From a virus, in the IMG/VR virus record IMGVR_UViG_3300028829_005240, positions 1-23,291 of that record: DNA of 23,291 bases; one strand, 5' to 3'. How positions within the stretch are numbered: the first letter of the stretch is position 1; the number at the start of each line of letters is the position of its first letter. Of the stretch, positions 14,165 through 22,100 are shown piece after piece. The translations under genes were made by a program, and so were the position numbers. The notes below the pieces were generated by a model that searched no databases, was not told the DNA's origin, and saw nothing but the letters and a program-made list of their open reading frames with translations.

Positions 14165-15172
14165 ATGTCATATAAAGAAAGACCAAGTGAAGAGTTTATC
14201 ACATTGCTTCGCCGCTCTGGTGATAATGATCAAAATGTAGCTTTTGCTGCCCAAAGAGAGTTTGCACAAGCTTTGGAACTTCCTCTGCGCAAGGGCGTTT
14301 TGGTTGGTAATATTCTCGGTAATATTTTCGAGACTATTCAAGTCGAGCCGGGTGGAAGCACTGAGTATCCATTGGATCTTATCAGTCCGGGACTTGAGGG
14401 TGAGCATGTCGCTTACACCAACCCCGGTCATGGTCGCGTTCCTGAGAGATCAGTCGAAGGCGATTACGTAATGATCCCAACCTACAGCATTACATCAAGT
14501 ATTGATTACTTGCTTCGTTTTGCTCGCGAGGCTCGTTGGGACATTGTTGGTCGCGCTATGCAAGTTTTAGAGGCCGGATTCGTCAAAAAGATGAATGATG
14601 ACGGATGGCACACTCTGCTTGCTGCTGGTGTTGATCGTAACATTTTGGTTTATGACGGTGATGCAACCGCTGGCATGTTCTCCAAGAGACTTGTTAGCTT
14701 GCTTCAAACTGTTATGCGTCGTAACGCTGGTGGTAACACTGGCTCTGGAAATCGCGGTCGATTGACCGACTTGTACGTTTCACCAGAAGCACTTGAAGAT
14801 GTTCGCAACTGGGGATTTGATCAGATCTCTGACGCAACCAGAACTGCTATCTACAATGCGGGTGGCGACGGCGCTCCAATCACTAATGTGTTCGGAGTTA
14901 GCCTACACGATCTAGATGAACTTGGAGAAGGTCAGGAATATCAAGATTTCTTCACCGGTTCACTTGGTGGTAGCGTTGCTGGTGGCGATACTGAATTGGT
15001 AGTTGGTCTCGACCAAGGCGCTAACGACAGCTTTGTTATGCCAATGAAGCAAGCTGTTCAAGTCTTTGAAGATCCTACCCTTCACAGACAGCAAAGAGCA
15101 GGCTACTACGGGTTCGCTGAACTCGGCTTTGGCGTTCTTGATAACAGAAGAATCCTCTTGGGTTCATTCTAA
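14165..15172 (+). CDS. Major capsid protein
   Basis: A 335-residue HK97-fold type capsid protein, judged by length, position and composition. It shows an N-terminal helix and loop, a conserved central segment (IPTYSITSSIDYLLRFAREARWDIVGRAM region, about 102-132), a DLYVSPEALEDVRNW helix near 201-215, and a C-terminal QRAGYYGFAELGFGVLDNRRI strand that is typical of phage capsids. There is no long N-terminal delta region, consistent with a separately encoded scaffold. Ribosome site AAAGGAGAT precedes ATG 14165. Codons are C- and G-richer than in most of the window. A rho-independent terminator follows 27 bases after the stop. Confidence 0.9.
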   Translation: MSYKERPSEEFITLLRRSGDNDQNVAFAAQREFAQALELPLRKGVLVGNILGNIFETIQVEPGGSTEYPLDLISPGLEGEHVAYTNPGHGRVPERSVEGDYVMIPTYSITSSIDYLLRFAREARWDIVGRAMQVLEAGFVKKMNDDGWHTLLAAGVDRNILVYDGDATAGMFSKRLVSLLQTVMRRNAGGNTGSGNRGRLTDLYVSPEALEDVRNWGFDQISDATRTAIYNAGGDGAPITNVFGVSLHDLDELGEGQEYQDFFTGSLGGSVAGGDTELVVGLDQGANDSFVMPMKQAVQVFEDPTLHRQQRAGYYGFAELGFGVLDNRRILLGSF

Positions 15173-15198
15173 GTTAAAGTCAGATTTGTAAACTACAT

Positions 15199-15234
15199 AA
15201 GGGTTCCTTCTTTTTTGGGGGGGAACCCTTTTTT
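15199..15234 (+). terminator. Rho-independent terminator after the capsid gene
   Basis: The stem AAGGGTTCC (15199-15207) pairs perfectly with GGAACCCTT (15222-15230), with a 14-base loop containing a T run and a G run, followed by TTTT (15231-15234). It is the strongest terminator in the window and closes the head gene transcript. The next promoter-like motif begins two bases later. Confidence 0.88.
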
Positions 15235-15235
15235 A

Positions 15236-15253
15236 GTGTATAATACAATAAAT
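15236..15253 (+). promoter_or_regulatory. GTGTATA promoter-like motif, copy 4
   Basis: GTGTATAATACAATAAAT begins directly after the capsid terminator and 45 bases before the next start codon. Because the terminator hairpin occupies the -35 position, a standard sigma70 -35 box cannot be present there, which supports a one-box promoter read by the phage sigma factor. Confidence 0.62.
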
Positions 15254-15280
15254 GTCTATATTTAGGAATAGGAGTCTATA

Positions 15281-15748
15281 ATGAGTACTGCTTTGTCGGA
15301 CTATCTAGAGTCTGGTTTATTACATCATATATTTAAAGGTCAGGATTTTCTAAAACCTGACGAAATAGCTATTGCGCTTTGTAGCGGCGTGCCAGTAGAT
15401 TCTGACACTGGTGAAACAATTCCTGAACTACCCAGTGGTGTTAACGGAAGCGGCACTGGTTATACTAGGATAAGTCTTGGAGACCCTTCTACTCAAGGCG
15501 ACACCGCTTGGATCTACGAGCAACAAGGTCATGATTACGGAAGTGGTCTTATTAAAAACTCAGGTTCTATAGTCTTTGAAAAAGCTCTTATAGACTGGGG
15601 TTTTGTTTCTGGGATAGCCATCACTGACGATTCTCAATATGGATCTGGTAATCTTTTGATGCACTCTGAGCTAAGTAACCCAAGAATCATTTACAAAGGT
15701 GACGCTGTAAAATTTGATGTAACAAATCTTAAAATTAAATTTAATTAA
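15281..15748 (+). CDS. Small virion-associated protein, tail-fibre-like family
   Basis: A 155-residue protein resembling a widespread phage family that begins with a LSDYLESGLLHHIF-type helix (5-18), continues with a DEIAIALCSGVP strand carrying short acidic loops, has GYTRISLG in the middle, and ends with FEKALIDWGFVSGIAITDD, then a GSGNLLMHSEL turn and a short strand (DVTNLKIKF). Members are found near neck, decoration and fibre genes; their exact position in the virion is unsettled. Ribosome site AGGAG precedes ATG 15281 and a new promoter-like motif lies 45 bases upstream. Followed after 9 bases by the YadA-like fibre gene. Confidence 0.65.
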   Translation: MSTALSDYLESGLLHHIFKGQDFLKPDEIAIALCSGVPVDSDTGETIPELPSGVNGSGTGYTRISLGDPSTQGDTAWIYEQQGHDYGSGLIKNSGSIVFEKALIDWGFVSGIAITDDSQYGSGNLLMHSELSNPRIIYKGDAVKFDVTNLKIKFN

Positions 15749-15757
15749 GGTAGGGCT

Positions 15758-16894
15758 ATGGCCGAGTATTCAGAAAATGACTTTATCCTATCATTAGACA
15801 ATTACCTTCCTGATAACTCTACCCAACAGATATCCCCTAAAGATATTAGAGATTCTCTCGTCAATTTAGTTGATTCTAGTCATAGGTTTCTAGAGATTCA
15901 CAGTATAAAAGCTGTGAACATTGAGTCTGATGATTTAAGACAAACTCGCGTTGGTGAGCTTTCGTTAGGTAAATTATATCTACCTTACGAGTCAGGTGAA
16001 GATAATAGCGCATTTGGTTACGCATCTTTACACGGTAACGTTTTTGGACACGGAAACACATCGGCTGGATCTTACTCCCTTTCATGTAATTTAGATGGCG
16101 ATTTTAATGTAGCTGTTGGATTTTCATCTTTAATAGGTAATGTAGACGGAGAAGGAAATGTTGCGGTTGGAACAAAAAGTTTATACCACGGAAGAAAAGG
16201 TAGCTATAATATAGCGATAGGTCATGGGGCTGGATACTACACTAACAACAATGACAGCTATCAATTTTATTTAGGTTCTCACCCAGAGGTGTCTGGATCT
16301 TGCTGTTTTGATGGTTCTGGTACACCTCTTCTTCGTGGTGATTTGCAAGAGCTAAAACTTGCGATTGGAACTAACGAAATCCATAACTATGGGACTCTTC
16401 AGGTTTCTGGAGATGCTTCACCAACAACAACTAGAGTTTCACATCTTGGAAATGACAACAGGGCTTGGAGATCAGTAAATGGTCAATTAATATTTCCAAA
16501 TTCTGACACGGTTGAGTCTAAATCAAATATAATACCATGCTATGACGGTCTTGATCTTGGAACTCCTGATCTTAGGTGGGATGGTTTTTTCAGAGACGTT
16601 GAAGTGTATGGAGACTTGACGGTTAACGGCGAAACTGTTTGTCCGTCTGGTTCTGGTTTACAGAGGTTTGCTGAAGGTTTCTTTATTGAAGACATATCCA
16701 CACCCTCTTCTTTCTGTAGTCCTACCTCTGGGTTGTTTAGGGAAAAAAGGACGTGCGATGGCGTATGTGAAGATGGCGATACTTTTTATGCTATAAACAG
16801 GGATGAATTTTTACAGATATCAAGCGGTGTCTATGGTCAAGTAGCGAGACATGGAACTGAATGGAGGCCGATTTGGGTTAGCTGTAACGTTTAG
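15758..16894 (+). CDS. Fibre protein with YadA-like head repeats
   Basis: A 378-residue virion fibre. The N-terminus carries ISPKDIRDSLVNLVDSS (25-41), a short element common at the start of phage fibre proteins. Residues 83-160 are a left-handed beta-roll repeat of NxAxGxxSL type (NSAFGYASLHG, FNVAVGFSSLIG, NVAVGTKSLYHG, YNIAIGHGAG), the pattern of trimeric YadA head domains, which form a trimeric shaft. The rest is beta-rich and ends with a Cys-containing region (CSPTSGLF, then TCDGVCEDGD) and FLQISSGVYGQVARHG near the C-terminus. The cysteines are unusual for a shaft and could bind metal or cross-link. AAGG precedes ATG 15758. Confidence 0.75.
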   Translation: MAEYSENDFILSLDNYLPDNSTQQISPKDIRDSLVNLVDSSHRFLEIHSIKAVNIESDDLRQTRVGELSLGKLYLPYESGEDNSAFGYASLHGNVFGHGNTSAGSYSLSCNLDGDFNVAVGFSSLIGNVDGEGNVAVGTKSLYHGRKGSYNIAIGHGAGYYTNNNDSYQFYLGSHPEVSGSCCFDGSGTPLLRGDLQELKLAIGTNEIHNYGTLQVSGDASPTTTRVSHLGNDNRAWRSVNGQLIFPNSDTVESKSNIIPCYDGLDLGTPDLRWDGFFRDVEVYGDLTVNGETVCPSGSGLQRFAEGFFIEDISTPSSFCSPTSGLFREKRTCDGVCEDGDTFYAINRDEFLQISSGVYGQVARHGTEWRPIWVSCNV

Positions 16895-16917
16895 AGTAAA
16901 ATTCACAAGGAAAATTA

Positions 16918-17967
16918 ATGAGGAAAATAACCATAGGAATGGCGCACCATTCGGACTTTCACGGTGCTTACTTTAGTATTCAAGATATAATTAAAGAGTT
17001 AAGATTTAATAAAAGGGAAGATTTACTAGATAGACTTGAATTTATAGTTATTGAAAACGCAAAAGATAACGAACACGCACAAGCTGTTAAAAACCTACAA
17101 TGTGGAACTGGACTTGGTGGAAAATTTAGAGTTATAGATTTTCCAGACTCTCAAGGGACTTCCGCTACTAGGAATAAAATTATTGAAGAAGCAAAAACTG
17201 ATTTTGTTCTTGTTATGGATTGTCATGTTCTATTATGCCCAGTTGTACAAACTTTAGATAAATTATTTGAATTTATAGATAGATATCCAAACACAAAACA
17301 TTTATATCAAGGTCCACTGGTCTATGATAACTTAACTATGATTTCCACTCATTTCAATAATGAATGGGATGGACAAATGTGGGGTAGATGGGGTGCAGCT
17401 TGGACCTGTAGGTGCAAAAATAAAAACTTCAGTGTAATAAACGAAGATGACAAATGTAAATTTGTTGAACTTGAGAAGCAGAATCAGATTAACTATTGCG
17501 ACCATTGTTTTACAATTTTTCCGCAACAAGTAAATTTTCCCGGACATGAAAGCTTACTTAATAAAATTGGGTTTTCAAAACTTGGGTTTGATAAAAATGA
17601 GAGTGAGTTTGAAATATTTTCACAAGGGCTTGGATTGTTTTTTACGTCGAAAAAATCTTGGCTTGGATTCAACGAACATTGTAGAGGTTTTGGTGGAGAG
17701 GAGTGTTATATACATGAAAAATACAGGAAAGCTGGCAGAAAAGCATTATGTTTACCATTTTTAAAGTGGTTACATAGGTTTGCTAGACCAGACGGTGTTA
17801 AGTATGAACTAACAATAGAAAATAAGGTTAGAAATTACGTTTTAGAGTTTAGCGAACTTAAACTTGACTTACACCCTGTATATGAATATTTTGTAAAAAA
17901 ATTAAATTTTAATGAAGATAGTTACAATAAATTTCTAGAAGAATCAAAACAAATATACGGTAATTAA
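16918..17967 (+). CDS. GT27-like glycosyltransferase (polypeptide GalNAc-transferase-type motifs)
   Basis: A 349-residue GT-A fold glycosyltransferase. After an N-terminal nucleotide-binding half it has GTSATRNKIIEEAKTDFVLVMDCH (80-103); the DCH at 101-103 matches the DxH metal motif of animal polypeptide GalNAc-transferases rather than the usual DxD. Residues 249-273 (LGFNEHCRGFGGEECYIHEKYRKAG) match the Gal/GalNAc-T motif (GGEN/ExxxS.R.W..GG), and H286 in KWLHRF sits where those enzymes have a third metal ligand. An insert carries C164, C166, C180 and C194xxC197, possibly a zinc site. It has no signal or membrane segment and no lectin domain. Its stop is one base before the ATG of the mucin-like gene. 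Other GT2-like sugars are possible. Confidence 0.7.
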   Translation: MRKITIGMAHHSDFHGAYFSIQDIIKELRFNKREDLLDRLEFIVIENAKDNEHAQAVKNLQCGTGLGGKFRVIDFPDSQGTSATRNKIIEEAKTDFVLVMDCHVLLCPVVQTLDKLFEFIDRYPNTKHLYQGPLVYDNLTMISTHFNNEWDGQMWGRWGAAWTCRCKNKNFSVINEDDKCKFVELEKQNQINYCDHCFTIFPQQVNFPGHESLLNKIGFSKLGFDKNESEFEIFSQGLGLFFTSKKSWLGFNEHCRGFGGEECYIHEKYRKAGRKALCLPFLKWLHRFARPDGVKYELTIENKVRNYVLEFSELKLDLHPVYEYFVKKLNFNEDSYNKFLEESKQIYGN

Positions 17968-17968
17968 A

Positions 17969-19069
17969 ATGGGTAGACCTTCTACTTGTGGTTGTCCATG
18001 CCCAACGACAACTACTACAACTACAACGACTACGACGGAAGCCCCGGTGTACTCTTGTCGTATTTGTGCCGGTAGCGCTCTTGAGCCATTTTCTCAATCT
18101 TACCATTGTATTGACGGTGAAGATATAACGCAAGAGGAGTGCGAACTTATTGAAGGTTTCTGGGTTCCGTTCGCTTGTGATAACCAAGTTCTAGCGGGTG
18201 TCGGTCCTAATTGTCCAGCATTATGTAGAACATCATATGAATACGGTCTTCTGTTTAATGAAGATGCGCCCCTTCCCGGTCCTAGTAATGCATTTAGGGA
18301 CGAGGTTATGACTGAACATAATGGTTCATGGCTCCTATCTTCATTTCTCGGTGGTACTTTTACATCCAACAACTTTAATAGCGATAACTGCAACCCTACC
18401 GGTGACAGCGCCGGAGGTAGTTTAAGATATTCTTTTAACTTAACCAAAGGTTCTACCATTAGTATTCAAATGGAAGCCTCTGCCTCAGTTGGACAAAAGG
18501 TTTCGCAATTCTTTGTTATACCTCAACTTGGAGTTTCTCAAGGCGTGGGTTTGGGCGGTCCAAATTGCTCTTGCGAATGTCCATCAAAAAATATAAATAC
18601 TTACAGACGAACTTTCAATTATTCTATTGAAGATGAAGGTTGTTATAGCATTTTTACCGGAGGGTCAATAGAAGGAGTGGATAATTCTTTCACTGTTAGA
18701 ATAGGGGTTAATGGAACCTTTAGTGGCGATTCTGACGGTACGAATATAGTAGAAACCTGTAGACCTTGCGATACAACAACCACCACGACGCCGTCTCCAG
18801 CTACAACCACCACAACCGTAGCTCCAACCACTACTACCACGACCGTAGCTCCAACCACTACTACCACGACCGCAGCTCCAACCACTACTACCACGACCGC
18901 AGCTCCAACCACTACTACCACGACCGCAGCTCCAACCACTACTACCACAACCGTAGCTCCAACCACTACGACGCCGTCTCCAGCTACAACCACCACGACC
19001 GCAGCTCCAACCACCACAACTACAACAGAAAATCCCATACCTGACGGTGGTGGTGGCCCTTCCCCTTAA
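17969..19069 (+). CDS. Mucin-like protein with Thr-rich tracts and Cys-rich core
   Basis: A 366-residue protein. The N-terminus MGRPSTCGCPCP is followed by eleven consecutive threonines (13-23) and EAP. The core (27-268) is Cys-rich (for example C30, C33, C47, C58, C70, C82, C86, C200, C202, C204, C264, C267) with beta-like stretches. The C-terminus (269-353) is almost only Thr, Pro, Ala and Val in repeats such as VAPTTTTTT, ending in ENPIPDGGGGPSP. This is the composition of O-glycosylated mucin stalks, and the GT27-like gene ends one base upstream. No signal peptide is present, so modification would occur in the host cytoplasm. It has no clear ribosome site, so it is probably coupled to that gene. 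Function as a decorated virion spike or surface protein is inference. Confidence 0.75.
   Translation: MGRPSTCGCPCPTTTTTTTTTTTEAPVYSCRICAGSALEPFSQSYHCIDGEDITQEECELIEGFWVPFACDNQVLAGVGPNCPALCRTSYEYGLLFNEDAPLPGPSNAFRDEVMTEHNGSWLLSSFLGGTFTSNNFNSDNCNPTGDSAGGSLRYSFNLTKGSTISIQMEASASVGQKVSQFFVIPQLGVSQGVGLGGPNCSCECPSKNINTYRRTFNYSIEDEGCYSIFTGGSIEGVDNSFTVRIGVNGTFSGDSDGTNIVETCRPCDTTTTTTPSPATTTTTVAPTTTTTTVAPTTTTTTAAPTTTTTTAAPTTTTTTAAPTTTTTTVAPTTTTPSPATTTTTAAPTTTTTTENPIPDGGGGPSP
18818..19027 (+). repeat. In-frame 27-bp tandem repeats encoding a Thr-Pro-Ala stalk
   Basis: Five head-to-tail 27-bp units at 18818-18952 start GTAGCTCCAACC or GCAGCTCCAACC and differ at only one or two bases (Val/Ala codon and one silent change). 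They are followed by a longer degenerate copy (from 18953) and a last unit at 19001-19027. The segment ACGCCGTCTCCAGCTACAAC occurs at both 18788 and 18969, flanking the array. All units keep the frame, so copy number can change without frameshift. The N-terminal Thr tract (18005-18037) mixes all four Thr codons and is not a simple DNA repeat. Confidence 0.9.
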
Positions 19070-19093
19070 TCATATTAAATAATTTCACTAAAA

Positions 19094-19108
19094 GTGTATA
19101 ATATCTCA
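19094..19108 (+). promoter_or_regulatory. GTGTATA promoter-like motif, copy 5
   Basis: GTGTATAATATCTCA lies in the 78-base gap between the mucin-like gene and the giant fibre gene, 54 bases before the fibre ATG. It is identical to copies 2 and 4 over GTGTATAATA. No terminator-like hairpin is visible between the mucin-like gene stop and this motif. Confidence 0.6.
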
Positions 19109-19147
19109 AGAGATAAAAATAAATTCATATATTAACGGAATATTAAA

Positions 19148-22100
19148 ATGGCACTAATTATAGCAGACAGAGTAAAGGAAACCACTATTACTAGTGGTAG
19201 CGGAAGGATTACTCTCAGTGGAGCTACATTTGGTGGATTTCAAACCTTTTCTGACGCAATAGGTGACGGAAATACAACCTACTATTGTATACAAAATTTT
19301 GATAAATTTGAGATTGGTCTTGGAGTATACAGGTCTAGTGATAACACTCTGAGTAGAGACACTGTACTGCAAAGTTCAAATTCTGACAACCTAATTAGTC
19401 TTACAGGGGCTAGCGTTGTATTCTGTGTAATTCCGGCAGACAAGTCGTTATACATAAATGAATCAGGTGATGCAGAGCTTCCAGTGCCTTTAACACTAAA
19501 AAGGTCAGACAGTGGCGATTATTGGCAAACGTTCTCTACAGACCATAGCAATAGAGTTGCCTCCTTTTATATACATGAGAGTGCTGACCCCACTTGGAAA
19601 ATCGGCCTTAAAACAACGTCTTCTGACATGGTGGCGCCATACTATGCTTATGTTTCTGCTAAAGATGGCTTTGTTGAATTAAGAGGTAATTCTTCTTCTA
19701 TTTTAAGTATAGGTGATGGCAATTCTGAAGGTTTGCAAGTAAACCATCAATTTAAAAATGTTATAGATATTAGAAAGAATGGCGGTGAAATTGCTATTCA
19801 GAACTTAGATTTGAACTCAGATGAAACGACAACTGCTAAAAACACATCTATAGCATATACCGTTTTTTCTGTTGAGTCTAGCGCAAGCCATGCTGCCGAT
19901 CTTCAAACTTGGAGTGTGACAACTGACGAAAAAGCTTCTTTAAATCAGTACGGTGACTTTGAAACAGTCGGTAACGTTATTTCTCCAAGTGGTAAATTTT
20001 CGGCGGTTAGGTTTAACGATACTTCTATTCAGACAACCGCTGGATTACCCTACGGTAGCGGAAGTTTAATAGATCAAAACACACAAAATATAGTCACTAA
20101 CAGTGGTTACTTTCAATCCTATATAGACAGTAGAGATGTTGCGATTAGCGGTTGGACTGAGGGTTATATAGATCAGACTAGTGGTAATTTACAATTTGAA
20201 ATATCTCAAGTTTCTTCTGATTTGTCTTCAACGTCTGGTTATTTTGAATCAAGAGTAGACCAGCTAGATTCTGATGTTTCTTACGTTTCTGGAATTGCCG
20301 TCTTTGCTTCTGGTCACAATTTACAGTCTGTCACAGATAATGGTAGCGTTACTACGAATGCTATAACTGTAAATAATAATATCACGGCTAGTAGTGGTTT
20401 ATTTGATTCTTTAGATATGACCCCTATTGCGGAAGCTAATTATCCTCCTCATCAAGAGGGTGTTCTTTTTTATGATAATGAAAACCATACATTAAGTTTA
20501 TATAATGACGAAGCAGATGTAACTCTACAGCTTGGTCAAGAGGAATTCCTAAGAGTTAGAAATAATACGGGCGCAACTATCGAGAACGGAACTGCCGTTC
20601 TTATTAATGGCGCACATGGAAATGCTGCACCCACTATCTCAGGCGCGATTGCTAATTCAGAATCTTCCTCTCAGGTTGTTGGTCTTGCTACACATAGTAT
20701 TGAGAATAATTCTTTTGGCTATGTTACAACCTATGGTATCGTTAGGGACATAGATACCTCTAGCTTCTCTGCTGGCGATGAAATATTCTTATCTGCAACA
20801 GAAGTTGGTAGTGGTGTAAATGTTTCTCCCGTGATTCCTAATTACAAGGTTACTATTGGTCACGTAATAAGAAGTCATTCCAATGGTTCCGTCTTGGTTC
20901 AAGTCGGACATCCAAAATTAGGTGGTGGCGATTTAAAGTCAGAATCAGTACTTAATCTTAGTGGTGTGCCGTTTGTTAGTCAAATTGCCGACACTACCGC
21001 AGGCGGATCGCTTACAGATTCATTATTTGTATTTGATAGTGGTAATCGTCAACTACAACTTGGTAGTGGTTTACAGCTTCTAGATGGTCAACCCTCCAAC
21101 ACAACTAATGTTTTATATAATGATGGCGGAGACCTATATTTTAACGGATCTGAAATTGGTGTAAGTGGTGAAAGTCTTGACTTTGCTGGCAATATACTTA
21201 CATACAATAATAGCAAGGGTGGTAGTTTTACCGCTGACCTTTCTAGTCTATCTACTTTTGACACCAGTGGTGTAAGTCTAGGTTACTCTGCTGGTACATT
21301 AACATATACTAATAATGCTGGTGGAAGTTTTGATGTAGATCTTTCAAGTATAAGTGGTGATGTTTACGCTATGATTGTAGATGGCGCACCCACAACTCTT
21401 GACACGCTTAATGAGATTGCGGCGGCTTTAAACGATGACGCTAACTTGGCAAACACTCTAACTAATTTAATATCTACAACTAGCGGTAATCTACAAACGC
21501 AGATTACAAGCAATGATGGTGATATAGCAACAGTTTCGGGTATAGCAGCTAAAACATTTACAGTTACAGCAAGTAGTTCAACCAATTATACCTTTGACGG
21601 AATGGGGCTGAATAGCGCTTCTGATCCAACTATTTACTTACACAAAGGTCATACTTACTATTTTGACAAACAAACATCTAGTCATCCACTTAGAATATCC
21701 GCTAGTGACGGTGGCTCAGTTTATCAAGACGCAGATGGTAATAATGTAGAAATTACTGGACAGGGCATATTAACATTTGAAGTTCCTCAGAATGCCCCAG
21801 ACAAATTATACTACTATTGTACCTCTCATCCTTCTTCTATGAAGGGTCTTATTTACACAACTGCGGATGGTTCTTTATCTGGATACTTTGAATCTCGCGC
21901 AGACCAAGCCGACGCCGACATCTCAACGGTTTCTGGTTTACTTTACGACGACACTGCTATATCTGGTTATTTCGAGTCTAGATCGGACGAGTCTGACGCC
22001 AACAACTCCGTCGTGTCTGGGTTACTTTACAACTACTGGACGGTTTCTGATGGCGTCAACTCTGAGAACATACTAGCTAATCAACAGGTTACATTCAGCG

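Noticed and set aside
18818-19027. Short regular repeats that could suggest a CRISPR array
   Set aside because: Units abut without unique spacers, stay in frame with the mucin-like gene and encode a Thr-Pro-Ala repeat.
18643-19038. Long minus-strand open frame coding for poly-valine stretches
   Set aside because: It is the complement of the ACN threonine repeats (NGT gives Val or Gly codons). Composition is non-biological and there is no start signal.
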